Source: Micromonospora zingiberis (GTDB lineage Bacteria; Actinomycetota; Actinomycetes; Mycobacteriales; Micromonosporaceae). Taken from it: DNA of 64,000 nt. Each line of letters opens with the position of its first letter. Position 1 is the stretch's first letter. The stretch lies in NCBI RefSeq assembly GCF_004331455.1, contig NZ_SJJR01000010.1:1-64000 (forward strand), written 5' to 3'. Of this stretch, positions 35,050-43,085 are shown piece after piece. The translations under genes and the position numbers were made by a program. The notes under the pieces are model-generated. The model did not search any database, had not been told where the DNA came from, and was given only the letters and a program-made list of their open reading frames with translations.

Positions 35050-35499
35050 GTGGCCGTAAAGATCCGGCTCCTGCGGATGGGCAAGATCCGCAACCCGCAG
35101 TACCGCATCGTCATCGCCGACTCGCGCACCAAGCGCGACGGCCGGGCGATCGAGTTCGTCGGCATCTACCAGCCGAAGGAAGACCCTTCGGTGATCGAGG
35201 TCAAGTCGGAGCGGGTCCAGTACTGGCTGTCCGTCGGCGCCCAGCCGAGCGAGGCGGTGCAGCGGCTGCTGGAGCTGACTGGTGACTGGCAGAAGTTCAA
35301 GGGCCTGCCGGCTCCGCCGCCGCTGAAGGTCGCCGCCGAGCGGGCCGACCGCAAGGCCGCCTACGAGGCCGAGGCGAAGGCCGCCGCTGGCGTGGCCGAC
35401 ACCCCGGCCAAGCCGGCCAAGAAGGCCGCCAAGGCCGCCGAGGCCGAGGCGCCGAAGGCCGAGGCGCCGGCCGCTGCGGACTCCGGCGAGCAGGCCTGA
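35050..35499 (+). CDS. rpsP: 30S ribosomal protein S16
   Basis: 149 residues; the core (1-80) starts MAVKIRLLRMGKIRNPQYRI and contains FVGIYQPKEDPSVIEVKSERV. A C-terminal Lys/Ala/Glu-rich tail of about 65 residues (PAKPAKKAAKAAEAEAP), absent from E. coli S16 (82 aa), is common in actinobacteria. The GTG start follows ACAGGAG by 9 nt. First gene of the rpsP-khpA-rimM-trmD-rplS operon; spacing to khpA is 1 nt. Confidence 0.96.
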   Translation: MAVKIRLLRMGKIRNPQYRIVIADSRTKRDGRAIEFVGIYQPKEDPSVIEVKSERVQYWLSVGAQPSEAVQRLLELTGDWQKFKGLPAPPPLKVAAERADRKAAYEAEAKAAAGVADTPAKPAKKAAKAAEAEAPKAEAPAAADSGEQA

Positions 35500-35500
35500 C

Positions 35501-35734
35501 ATGGCACTGCGGCCGGCGTTGGAGCACCTGGTCAAGGGCATCGTCGATCACCCCGATGACGTACGCGTCCGGATGGTCGACTCCCGTCGGGGCAAGCGGC
35601 TCGAAGTCCGCGTGCACCCCGAGGACCTGGGCACCGTGATCGGGCGGTCCGGTCGGACCGCCAAGGCACTGCGCCAGGTGATCGGCTCCATCGGTGGGCG
35701 CGGCGTACGCGTCGACATCGTCGACTCGTACTGA
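35501..35734 (+). CDS. khpA: KH-domain RNA-binding protein (KhpA)
   Basis: 77 residues, a single KH domain with the RNA-binding loop VIGRSGRTAKAL (the GxxG motif). KhpA pairs with KhpB in many Gram-positives to bind sRNA and mRNA. No KhpB gene is in this window. It begins 1 nt after rpsP, and its TGA overlaps the rimM ATG, so translation is coupled. Placement between rpsP and rimM is universal in actinobacteria. Confidence 0.95.
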   Translation: MALRPALEHLVKGIVDHPDDVRVRMVDSRRGKRLEVRVHPEDLGTVIGRSGRTAKALRQVIGSIGGRGVRVDIVDSY

Positions 35735-36285
35735 TGCTGCTCATCGTCGGCAGGATCGGCAAGCCGCACGGCATCCGCGGTGAGGTCACCGTGGAGGTGC
35801 GTACTGACGAGCCCGAGACGCGGTTCGCCCCCGGCACGGTGTTGCGCACCATGCCGGGGGCGGTCACCCGGGGCGGCCAGGAGCCGGCCGCCAGCCCCGG
35901 AGTGCCCTACGAGCTGACCGTAGAGGCTGCTCGCTGGCACCAGGGTCGGCTGCTGGTCGCCTTCGAAGGGTCGCTGGACCGGGACGTCGCGGAGGCGTTG
36001 CGGGGTACCCTGCTCACCGTCGACAGCGCCGACGTGGCCGCGCCGGAGGACCCGGAGGAGTTCCTCGACCACCAGTTGGTGGGGCTGGCCGTGGTCACCC
36101 CGACCGGCGAGCATCTCGGCGAGGTGGCCCGGATCGACCACGCTCCCGCCTCCGATCTGCTGGTGCTGCGCCGTCCCGAGGGGCGTACCGCGCTGATTCC
36201 GTTCGTCAAGGCGATCGTCCCCGAGGTCGATCTCGCCGGTGGTCGCGTCGTGGTCGACCCGCCCGGCGGCCTGCTCGACCTCTGA
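35734..36285 (+). CDS. rimM: Ribosome maturation factor RimM
   Basis: 183 residues. RimM binds S19 in the 30S head during assembly. The N-domain has VGRIGKPHGIRGEVTVEVRTD and the PRC-barrel contains LVGLAVVTPTGEHLGEVARIDHAPASDLLVL. The length and both domains are normal. It starts on the khpA stop and ends 19 nt before trmD. Confidence 0.96.
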   Translation: MLLIVGRIGKPHGIRGEVTVEVRTDEPETRFAPGTVLRTMPGAVTRGGQEPAASPGVPYELTVEAARWHQGRLLVAFEGSLDRDVAEALRGTLLTVDSADVAAPEDPEEFLDHQLVGLAVVTPTGEHLGEVARIDHAPASDLLVLRRPEGRTALIPFVKAIVPEVDLAGGRVVVDPPGGLLDL

Positions 36286-36304
36286 TCCCCGCGGAGCACC
36301 CCTG

Positions 36305-37078
36305 ATGCGCGTCGACATCGTGTCGATCTTCCCGGAGTACTTCGCCCCGCTGGACCTGTCGCTGATCGGCAGGGCGCGGGCCAACGGCACGCTGCGGCTG
36401 GCCGTACACGATCTGCGGGACTGGACCCACGACGTACACCGCACGGTCGACGACACCCCGTACGGCGGCGGGCCCGGCATGGTGATGCGGCCCGAGCCGT
36501 GGGGCGCGGCGCTGGACGCCCTGGCCCCCGCGGAGTCGGCCCCACCCCGGCTGCTGGTGCCCTCCCCGGCCGGCGTGCCGTTCACCCAGGCACTGGCGTA
36601 CGAGCTGGCCGCCGAGCCGCACCTGCTCTTCGCCTGCGGCCGGTACGAGGGCATCGACCAGCGGGTACTCGACCACGCGGCCACCCGGATGCCGGTCACC
36701 GAGGTCAGCCTCGGCGACTACGTGCTCTTCGGCGGTGAGGTCGCGGTGCTGGTGATCCTGGAGGCGGTGACCCGGCTGCTGCCCGGGGTGCTCGGCAACG
36801 CCGGCTCGCTGACCGAGGAGTCCCACGCGCACGGGCTGCTGGAGGCGCCGATGTACACCAAGCCGGCGACCTGGCGGGGACTGGACGTGCCGGAGGTGCT
36901 CCGTTCCGGCGACCACGGCCGGATCGCCCGGTGGCGCCGGGACGAGGCGTTGGCCCGTACCGGCCGGCGCCGGCCGGACATGCTCGCCGCGCTCGACCCG
37001 CAGCAGCTGGACAAACGGGACGCAGCGGCGCTCGACCGGGCCGGATTTCAGGTGCCCGGACCGGATGTGGCAAAGTAG
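36305..37078 (+). CDS. trmD: tRNA (guanine37-N1)-methyltransferase TrmD
   Basis: 257 residues. It makes m1G37 in tRNAs reading CCN, CUN and CGG, preventing frameshifts. The SPOUT trefoil-knot region contains FACGRYEGIDQRVLDHAATR and VSLGDYVLFGGEVAVLVILEAVTRLLPGVLGN. The start is ATG 36305 (MRVDIVSIFPEYF); the longer upstream frame overlaps rimM and is rejected. DDTPYGGGPGMVM is the active-site loop. Confidence 0.97.
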   Translation: MRVDIVSIFPEYFAPLDLSLIGRARANGTLRLAVHDLRDWTHDVHRTVDDTPYGGGPGMVMRPEPWGAALDALAPAESAPPRLLVPSPAGVPFTQALAYELAAEPHLLFACGRYEGIDQRVLDHAATRMPVTEVSLGDYVLFGGEVAVLVILEAVTRLLPGVLGNAGSLTEESHAHGLLEAPMYTKPATWRGLDVPEVLRSGDHGRIARWRRDEALARTGRRRPDMLAALDPQQLDKRDAAALDRAGFQVPGPDVAK

Positions 37079-37222
37079 AGGGGTTGCCGCAGTCGTCTGC
37101 GCCGTGGACGGCTGCGAGGGTCCTCGACCGGGGCCGGTTCTCGCCGACCACCATCCGGGGATCAGTATCACCCATCCGCGCGCCGAGTGACGGTGCGCCG
37201 TGAGCCTCACGAGGACATCGCG

Positions 37223-37579
37223 ATGAACATCCTGGACGCCCTTGACGCCGCGTCGAAGCGCACCGACCTTCCCGACTTCCGTGCCGGTGACACTGTCAAG
37301 GTGCACGCCCGGGTGGTCGAGGGTAACCGGTCCCGGGTTCAGATCTTCCAGGGCGTCGTCATCCGCCGCCAGGGTGACGGACTGCGGGAGACCTTCACCG
37401 TCCGTAAGCTCAGCTTCGGCGTCGGTGTCGAGCGGACCTACCCGATCAACAGCCCGGCGATCGACCGGATCGAGGTCGTGACCCGTGGTGACGTGCGTCG
37501 GGCCAAGCTCTACTACCTGCGGGAGCTGCGGGGCAAGAAGGCCAAGATCAAGGAGCTGCGCGAGAAGCAGCCGAGCTGA
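37223..37579 (+). CDS. rplS: 50S ribosomal protein L19
   Basis: 118 residues, the normal size. MNILDALDAASKRTDLPDFR begins the protein, with the conserved GDTVKVHARVVEGNRSRVQIFQGVVIRR and YYLRELRGKKAKIKE. The ATG follows GAGGAC at a workable distance. It is separated from trmD by 144 nt, which may hold an additional promoter. A long terminator follows. Confidence 0.97.
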   Translation: MNILDALDAASKRTDLPDFRAGDTVKVHARVVEGNRSRVQIFQGVVIRRQGDGLRETFTVRKLSFGVGVERTYPINSPAIDRIEVVTRGDVRRAKLYYLRELRGKKAKIKELREKQPS

Positions 37580-37696
37580 CCTCGCACTGCGCCACGCCGC
37601 CTAAGCTGCGCGTATGTCGTACGGGCCAGGTCGCACTACCCTGGTCGGTACGGGCGCAGCGGCGCGGCGACCCGCCCTGCGCGGCGGGTGACCTCC

Positions 37697-37738
37697 ACTA
37701 CCGCCCGGGGAGTCTCGACGAGACTCCCGGGCGGTAGT
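37697..37738. terminator. 20-bp hairpin after rplS
   Basis: ACTACCGCCCGGGGAGTCTCG pairs with CGAGACTCCCGGGCGGTAGT with a single bulged G; the remaining loop is tiny. It is followed by cgtttct. It ends the ribosomal operon before the signal peptidase pair. Confidence 0.75.
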
Positions 37739-37757
37739 CGTTTCTGCGGACCGGGGA

Positions 37758-38651
37758 GTGGGCGTGGTACAGGCGCTTGACGACAGCGGCTCGGTTGATC
37801 CGTGGCGACGACGTGCCCGACGCAGCAAACCGCAGATGCCGCTCTGGCAGGAGCTGCCGCTGCTGCTCGTCGTCGCCTTCTGTCTCGCGGTGCTGATCCG
37901 CACGTTCCTGCTCCAGGCGTTCTTCATCCCCTCCGGGTCGATGGAGGACACCCTGCTCGTCGGTGACCGCGTGCTGGTCAACAAGGTCGTCTACAACGTT
38001 CGGGATCCGCAGCGCGGCGAGGTGGTGGTCTTCCGGGGCACCGACCAGTGGGTGCCGCAGGTCGACGTGGAGCCGCCGGACGGTTTCGCCGACCGGTTCG
38101 GCCGCACCGTCGGCGATCTGGTCGGCGTCGGTCGCCCCGGGGAGAAGGACTTCATCAAGCGCGTCATCGGGCTGCCGGGTGACCGGGTGAGCTGCTGTGA
38201 CGAACAGGGGCGGGTGCTGGTCAACGGCACCGCGCTGGACGAGTCGGCGTACGTGCTGCGTGACTCGCCGCTGGATCTGCCCCCGAACCCGCAGGAGTGC
38301 CGGTCGCGGCGGTTCGAGGAGATCGTGGTGCCGCCGGGCCAGATGTTCGTGCTCGGCGACCACCGGCTCGTCTCGCAGGACGCCCGATGCCAGGGCACGG
38401 TGCCGATCGACAACGTGGTGGGACGGGCCTTCGCGGTGGTCTGGCCGTCCAGCCGCTGGCATTCCCTGCCGGTGCCCGAGACGTTCGCCACCGTGGCCCC
38501 ACCATCGACGGCAACCGGAGGCGCCGCTCCACCGGTACGGCCCACGACCGACGGAGGTGTCGTGCTGGTCCTTCCGATCGCGGCCACGCTATCCGTTCTC
38601 GCGCGTTCCGCGCGGTGGCGCCGATCCGGGCAACGTAGGCTCCTTCCGTGA
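37758..38651 (+). CDS. lepB: Signal peptidase I (first of two)
   Basis: 297 residues. It cleaves signal peptides at the outer face of the membrane. A transmembrane helix (LPLLLVVAFCLAVLIRTFLLQAF) precedes the catalytic Ser61 (FIPSGSMEDTLL); Lys134 (KDFIKRVIGLPGD) completes the Ser-Lys dyad. A second transmembrane helix near the C-terminus (VVLVLPIAATLSVL) is unusual for lepB of this length. An insertion after residue 95 (QWVPQVDVEPPDG) is absent from its partner. Start GTG at 37758; GTG 37764 is an alternative. It overlaps the second lepB by 4 nt. Confidence 0.93.
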   Translation: MGVVQALDDSGSVDPWRRRARRSKPQMPLWQELPLLLVVAFCLAVLIRTFLLQAFFIPSGSMEDTLLVGDRVLVNKVVYNVRDPQRGEVVVFRGTDQWVPQVDVEPPDGFADRFGRTVGDLVGVGRPGEKDFIKRVIGLPGDRVSCCDEQGRVLVNGTALDESAYVLRDSPLDLPPNPQECRSRRFEEIVVPPGQMFVLGDHRLVSQDARCQGTVPIDNVVGRAFAVVWPSSRWHSLPVPETFATVAPPSTATGGAAPPVRPTTDGGVVLVLPIAATLSVLARSARWRRSGQRRLLP

Positions 38652-39283
38652 TTGACGAGCAGACCGACAAGTCGAGCCATTCCTTTTGGAAGGAACTGCC
38701 CATCCTTCTCGGGGTGGCGATCGTGGTCGCGGTATTGGTGCGGGCCTTCGTACTGCAGACCTTCTTCATCCCCTCGCCGTCCATGGAGAACACCCTCAAG
38801 ATCGATGATCGGGTGCTGGTCAACAAGCTGGTGTACAACTTCCGGTCGCCGCACCGCGGCGAGGTGATCGTCTTCAAGGCGCCCGTCGAGTGGAGCGGCA
38901 ACCCCGCTGGCGAGGACTTCATCAAGCGGGTGATCGGCGTCGGCGGTGACCGGGTGGTCTGCTGCGACGACCAGGACCGCCTGGTGCTCAACGGGGTGTC
39001 GCTGGACGAGCCGTACATCTTCTCGTTCGACGGTCACCGGGACAAGCCGGCGGACCAGGAGTTCGACGTGGTCGTGCCGGAGGGTCGGCTCTGGGTGATG
39101 GGCGACCACCGCTCCGCCTCCGGCGACTCGCTGGAGCACTACCAGCAGTCCGGGGAGAACATCACCTCGGCCACCATCCCGGAGAAGGATGTCGTGGGCC
39201 GGGCCTTCACCATCTTCTGGCCGTTCAGCCGGGCCACCCTGCTCACGGTGCCCGAGCAGTTCGAGGCGATCCCCGGATCCTGA
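38648..39283 (+). CDS. lepB: Signal peptidase I (second of two)
   Basis: 211 residues, the more usual Gram-positive size. One N-terminal transmembrane helix precedes the catalytic Ser45 (FIPSPSMENTL) and general base Lys93 (EDFIKRVIGVGGD). The signature box VPEGRLWVMGDHRSASGDS is complete. Start GTG overlaps the stop of the first lepB, so the two are translated in series. Adjacent paralogous lepB genes also occur in Streptomyces; each paralogue likely prefers part of the secretome, which is inference. Confidence 0.95.
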   Translation: MIDEQTDKSSHSFWKELPILLGVAIVVAVLVRAFVLQTFFIPSPSMENTLKIDDRVLVNKLVYNFRSPHRGEVIVFKAPVEWSGNPAGEDFIKRVIGVGGDRVVCCDDQDRLVLNGVSLDEPYIFSFDGHRDKPADQEFDVVVPEGRLWVMGDHRSASGDSLEHYQQSGENITSATIPEKDVVGRAFTIFWPFSRATLLTVPEQFEAIPGS

Positions 39284-39373
39284 CGGCGCGGGCGCGGTGC
39301 GCCGACAGAGCCTGGGTGCGGCAGGTGGGACGGGGACGTGGGCGTTGTCGGCGGCGTCTGGCAGTCTGGTGCG

Positions 39374-39862
39374 GTGACGGACTACACCCCGAGGCGCGCC
39401 GCCCGGGTGCTCCTGGTCGACGGGGCTGATCGACTGCTGCTCTTCCGCGGCTCCGATCCGGCCCGTCCGGAGGGCGGACGTTGGTGGTTCACCCCGGGCG
39501 GCGGTCTCGACCCAGGGGAGACGTACGCCGACGGCGCGGCCCGCGAACTGGCGGAGGAGACCGGGTTGCGGCTGGCCGTGGCGGAGTTCGGTGAGCCGGT
39601 CCACGCCGACCTGACCGAGTTCTCCTTCGACGGGGTGTGGTATCGGCAGGAGCAGCGGTTCTTCCTGGTCCGGGTGGCCGCACACGAGGTCGACACGACC
39701 GGCTTCAGCGAGGTCGAGCGGGGCAGCGTCGACGGCTACCGGTGGTGGTCGGTGCCGGAGTTGAGCAGCACCACCGAGCGGTGCTACCCGGTGGACGTGG
39801 CGGCGATCCTGACCCGTGCGTTGACCGGCGTCACGACCGCGACCGGCGGTGCGGCATGCTGA
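39374..39862 (+). CDS. NUDIX hydrolase
   Basis: 162 residues. The Nudix box GGGLDPGETYADGAARELAEETGL matches GX5EX7REUXEEXGU. The flanking fold (AARVLLVDGADRLLLFRG and WYRQEQRFFLVRV) is of the MutT/ADP-ribose type. The substrate is unknown. Start GTG 39374 was chosen over an in-frame GTG 36 nt earlier because the family begins close to this point. It overlaps rnhB by 7 nt. Confidence 0.9.
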   Translation: MTDYTPRRAARVLLVDGADRLLLFRGSDPARPEGGRWWFTPGGGLDPGETYADGAARELAEETGLRLAVAEFGEPVHADLTEFSFDGVWYRQEQRFFLVRVAAHEVDTTGFSEVERGSVDGYRWWSVPELSSTTERCYPVDVAAILTRALTGVTTATGGAAC

Positions 39863-40668
39863 CCCCGCCGCGCACGGTGGTGCGTCGGGAGGCCGGGCTC
39901 TACGCGCTGGAGCGGGCGTTGCAACGGCGCGGGTTCCGGTACGTCGCCGGCGCCGACGAGGCCGGCCGGGGCGCCTGCGCCGGGCCGCTGGTGGCCGCCG
40001 CCGCGGTACTGCCCGAGGGGCGGCGCGGCGAGATCGACGGGTTGGCCGACTCCAAGCTGCTCACCCCGGCGAGCCGGGAGCGGGTGTACGACGAGGTCGT
40101 CGCGCGTGCCCTGGCGTACGCCGTGGTGATCATCCCCGCCGAGGAGGTCGACGCCCGAGGGCTGCACGTGTGCAACCTGGCGGCGATGCGCCGGGCACTG
40201 GCCTCGCTGACCGTGCGGCCCGAGTACGTACTGACCGACGGGTTCGGCGTCGACGGCCTGGACGTGCCCGGGCTTGCCGTGTGGAAGGGCGATCGGGTGG
40301 CGGCCTGCGTGGCGGCGGCGAGCGTACTGGCCAAGGTGACCCGGGACCGGATCATGGTCGAGTTGGACGCGACACATCCCGGCTACGGCTTCGCCGAGCA
40401 CAAGGGGTACATCACCGCCGATCACACGGCGGCGCTGCGCGAGCACGGTCCGTGCCGGGAGCATCGGTTCTCGTACGTCAACGTCGCCACCGTCTCCGGC
40501 CTCGACGGCCGTCCGCCCCGCTCGCGTCGACCGCTGGGCGCAAGCCGGGACGAGCCGATGGAGCGCTCGGGCTCCGCAGGGGGTACCGTCGGCGTGGCGT
40601 TGGGCGAGCAGCCTCAGCGTCCGGCGCCGGTGGGGGAAGATGTGGTCATGGAAGGCGGAGTGGAATGA
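39856..40668 (+). CDS. rnhB: Ribonuclease HII
   Basis: 270 residues. It removes ribonucleotides from DNA and RNA primers. The catalytic residues Asp34 and Glu35 are in AGADEAGRGACAGPLVAAA, with a further Asp in YVLTDGFGVDG and one in VELDATHPGYGFAEHKGY. The core ends near residue 205; about 60 further residues (SRRPLGASRDEPMERSG...) form a low-complexity tail not found in E. coli RNase HII. Start ATG 39856 overlaps the Nudix stop. It is followed at a 4-base overlap by DUF2469. Confidence 0.95.
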   Translation: MLTPPRTVVRREAGLYALERALQRRGFRYVAGADEAGRGACAGPLVAAAAVLPEGRRGEIDGLADSKLLTPASRERVYDEVVARALAYAVVIIPAEEVDARGLHVCNLAAMRRALASLTVRPEYVLTDGFGVDGLDVPGLAVWKGDRVAACVAAASVLAKVTRDRIMVELDATHPGYGFAEHKGYITADHTAALREHGPCREHRFSYVNVATVSGLDGRPPRSRRPLGASRDEPMERSGSAGGTVGVALGEQPQRPAPVGEDVVMEGGVE

Positions 40669-40988
40669 GCGCGGAAGATCTCGAAAAGTACGAGACCGAG
40701 ATGGAGCTACAGCTCTACCGGGAGTACCGCGACATCGTCCGTCAGTTCTCCTACGTGGTGGAGACCGAGCGGCGGTTCTACCTGGCCAACCAGGTCGACC
40801 TGCACGTGCGCAACTCCGACGGCGAGGTCTACTTCGAGGTCGAGATGCACGACGCCTGGGTGTGGGACATGTACCGCCCCGCGCGGTTCGTCAAGAACGT
40901 CCGGGTGATGACGTTCAAGGACGTCAACGTCGAGGAGCTGGAAAAGCCCGACATCTCCCTCCCCGCCGACTCCGGCTTCGGCGGCTGA
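40665..40988 (+). CDS. DUF2469 family protein
   Basis: 107 residues. An acidic small actinobacteria-specific protein (MSAEDLEKYETEMELQLYRE), always next to rnhB. The start codon ATG overlaps the rnhB end. The conserved core VEMHDAWVWDMYRPARFVKNVRVMTFKDVN is intact. Its biochemical function is unknown. Confidence 0.95.
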   Translation: MSAEDLEKYETEMELQLYREYRDIVRQFSYVVETERRFYLANQVDLHVRNSDGEVYFEVEMHDAWVWDMYRPARFVKNVRVMTFKDVNVEELEKPDISLPADSGFGG

Positions 40989-41090
40989 ACCCCGGTCGGA
41001 TCCCGGCGGACCCCCACCCGCCGCGAACGGTCCACACTGGCGGATCGGCCGCTAGACGGCCATAGCAGATCATCTCCTTCGGCGTGGGCT

Positions 41091-41116
41091 GTCCACAGCG
41101 TGCTTCGTCGTCCACA
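41091..41116 (+). promoter_or_regulatory. Paired GTCCACA motif upstream of the M23 peptidase gene
   Basis: GTCCACA at 41091-41097 and 41110-41116, a 19-bp period in direct orientation, ending 52 nt before ATG 41169. The same pair, in the same orientation to its gene, lies before yraN. The core resembles actinobacterial DnaA boxes (TTGTCCACA). A third GTCCACA is at 41029. Confidence 0.5.
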
Positions 41117-41168
41117 GGCGACCCCGGCCGGTCGGCGAACCTGCGCGGAGCCCGGCAGGCTCACCGGC

Positions 41169-41906
41169 ATGCCGACCCGCTCCCGTGCGCTCACCGCTCT
41201 CCTCCTCGTCCCGCTCGCCGCGTACCCGCCAGCGGCGTCGGCGTTGACCGCCTGTGCGTCGCCGTCGTCGGCCTTTGCGTCCGCGTCGGCGTTGTCCGCG
41301 TCCGCGTCGGCTCCGTCGGCGTTGTCCGTGTCCGCGTCGTTGTCCTCGCCGTCGTCGTCCGCGGCTTCGTTCGGCGGGCGGTATCGGTGGCCGGTCGACG
41401 GCCAGCCGCGGCCAGCCCGCCGGTTCGATCCGCCGCCCCGACCCTGGTTGCCCGGCCATCGTGGCGTCGACCTGCTGGCTCCGGCCGGTGCGACGATCCG
41501 TGCGGCCGGCGCCGGCACGGTCCGGTACGCCGGCATGGTTGCCGGCCGCCCGGTGATCTCGGTGGACCACGCCGACGGGCTGCGGACCACCTACGAGCCG
41601 GTGGAGCCGATGGTCACGGTCGGCACGCTGGTACCGGCGGGCACCGTCCTGGGCGTCCTGGAGCCCGGACACCCGGGTTGTCCGGAGGCCGCCTGCCTGC
41701 ACTGGGGGCTGCGCCAGGGCAACGACTATCTCGACCCGTTGGCCCTGCTCGGCCTCGGCCGGTCCCGGCTACTGCCGCTCGCCGAGGAGCCCGTCACCCC
41801 TGGGCGAGCAGGGTGGGCAGCCGGACGGCCAGCCGGTCGTACTCGTCAGGCGAGTTGTACACCTGGCCGCAGAGTCGCAGCCAGCCGCGTCCGTCCCAGC
41901 TCATGA
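41169..41906 (+). CDS. Secreted M23-family peptidase/LytM-like protein
   Basis: 245 residues. A signal peptide (LTALLLVPLAAYPPAASA) and a Ser/Ala-rich linker of SASA repeats (residues 27-75) precede an M23/LytM metallopeptidase domain: HRGVDLLAPAGATIRAAGAGTV gives the HxxxD zinc motif, and CLHWGLRQGNDYLDPLALL gives the HxH-like HWG motif. The second conserved histidine (HxH) is altered to HWG, so it may be inactive or a structural LytM. Members near rpsB occur in other actinobacteria. The frame runs 113 nt antisense into the aminotransferase gene; the last 40 residues (from RAGWAAGRPAG) overlap it and may not be conserved. Confidence 0.8.
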   Translation: MPTRSRALTALLLVPLAAYPPAASALTACASPSSAFASASALSASASAPSALSVSASLSSPSSSAASFGGRYRWPVDGQPRPARRFDPPPRPWLPGHRGVDLLAPAGATIRAAGAGTVRYAGMVAGRPVISVDHADGLRTTYEPVEPMVTVGTLVPAGTVLGVLEPGHPGCPEAACLHWGLRQGNDYLDPLALLGLGRSRLLPLAEEPVTPGRAGWAAGRPAGRTRQASCTPGRRVAASRVRPSS

Positions 41907-42975
41907 CCGCGACCTGGGTGGCGAGCCGCTCGGCGATCCGGGCCCGCAGCGCCCGCGCGGCCTCGATGGTGGTGGCGAGCCCCGCCGGCAACGGGATGAT
42001 CCGCATGGCGACCGTTGGTCCGCCGGGGTCGGGCAGGTCGGCCGGCGGCACCCCGAGCGCGTCCCCCACCACCCGCTGGCCGTACGCCGCCAGCGCCGCG
42101 TTGTGCGCACGCACCCGATCGACGCCCAGCGTACGCAGCGTGTAGAGCCCCGCCGGGGCGCTCAGCCAGGCGGTGTAGTCCGCCGTCGCCTGCCACTCCA
42201 TCCGGCCCGGAAAGCCGGCCGCCTGTTCCCAGGAGACCACCAGCGGCTCGATCCGCTCCTGCCACTGCGGGGCGACGGTCAGCACCGCCGTGCCTCGTGG
42301 CGCGTACCCCCACTTGTGCAGATTGCCGACCCAGAAGTCGGCGCCGATGCTCTGCACCGTCGCGGGCAACATCCCGGGCGCGTGCGCGGCGTCGACCAAC
42401 ACCGAGATTCCGTGTTCCCGGGCCACCCCGACGATGGCGGCGACCGGGAACAGCCGTGCCGTGGCCGAGGTGAGCTGGTCGACCACGAGCAGTCGGGTGC
42501 GGCCCGGGCGCAGCCCGGACCGGACGATCTGCACGATCTCCTCGTTGGTGGCGGACAGCGGCACCCGCAGCACCCGATGTGTCGCCCCGGTGCGGCGACA
42601 TTCCCGGAAGACCGAGAGGTCGACCGCACCGTAGCCGTGGTCGGTGGTGAGCACCTCGTCGCCGGGGCGCAGGCAAAGGGACTGGAGCACCACCGCCACG
42701 CCGGTGGTCGCGTTCATGGTCAGCGCGGTGCCGTCCGGGTCGGCACCGAGAAACCCGGCCAGGTGCCGGCGGGCGTGCGTGATCCGGTCGGCCAGGCCCT
42801 GGGTGAAGAAGCGCAGCGGATCGGCCTCCATCTCGTCGCGCAACCGCTGCTGGGCCCGCTGCGCGATGATGGGCACCGCGCCGAACGAGCCGTGGTTGAG
42901 GTGGCTGACCGCCGGATCGAGGGAGAAGAGCAGGCGGGCGCCCGTGATCGGCTCAGGCGGCGGCGGAACGCTCAC
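41794..42975 (-). CDS. Class V aminotransferase (PLP-dependent, NifS/isopenicillin-epimerase-like)
   Basis: 393 residues. Fold type I PLP enzyme: the lysine is in VGNLHKWGYAPRGTAVL, the PLP-contacting Asp-Ala-His in VLVDAAHAPGMLP, and HLNHGSFGAVP starts the N-terminal motif of isopenicillin N epimerase-like enzymes. Substrate unknown; cysteine desulfurase, kynureninase-like and epimerase members share the motifs. The start GTG 42975 lies 6 nt after TACGAT (42982-42987), a leaderless arrangement; another GTG 3 nt upstream is possible. It overlaps the convergent M23 gene by 113 nt. Confidence 0.85.
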   Translation of the reverse strand: MSVPPPPEPITGARLLFSLDPAVSHLNHGSFGAVPIIAQRAQQRLRDEMEADPLRFFTQGLADRITHARRHLAGFLGADPDGTALTMNATTGVAVVLQSLCLRPGDEVLTTDHGYGAVDLSVFRECRRTGATHRVLRVPLSATNEEIVQIVRSGLRPGRTRLLVVDQLTSATARLFPVAAIVGVAREHGISVLVDAAHAPGMLPATVQSIGADFWVGNLHKWGYAPRGTAVLTVAPQWQERIEPLVVSWEQAAGFPGRMEWQATADYTAWLSAPAGLYTLRTLGVDRVRAHNAALAAYGQRVVGDALGVPPADLPDPGGPTVAMRIIPLPAGLATTIEAARALRARIAERLATQVAVMSWDGRGWLRLCGQVYNSPDEYDRLAVRLPTLLAQG

Positions 42976-42981
42976 CACATG

Positions 42982-42987
42982 ATCGTA
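42982..42987 (-). promoter_or_regulatory. -10 hexamer TACGAT (minus strand), leaderless
   Basis: On the minus strand TACGAT is followed by 6 nt and GTG at 42975. The spacing matches other leaderless starts in the window. Confidence 0.45.
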
Positions 42988-43017
42988 ACGCCGCCCCCGC
43001 CCCCAATACCCCCGCAC

Positions 43018-43073
43018 GCAATGGATCTTGGTGCGAAGCCGCCCTTCCAGAGGCGCTTTCATACCAAGATTGC
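43018..43073. repeat. GATC-type long palindrome, copy 3
   Basis: Left arm GCAATGGATCTTGGTGCGAA pairs with right arm TTTCATACCAAGATTGC, allowing a 3-nt gap. It lies between xerC and the aminotransferase gene, 13 nt beyond the xerC stop. Confidence 0.5.
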
Positions 43074-43085
43074 GCGCGAGGTGGG

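Noticed and set aside
41091..41116. GTCCACA pair considered as an origin of replication DnaA cluster
   Set aside because: Only two or three boxes, no AT-rich element, and no dnaA or dnaN nearby; a regulatory use is more likely.
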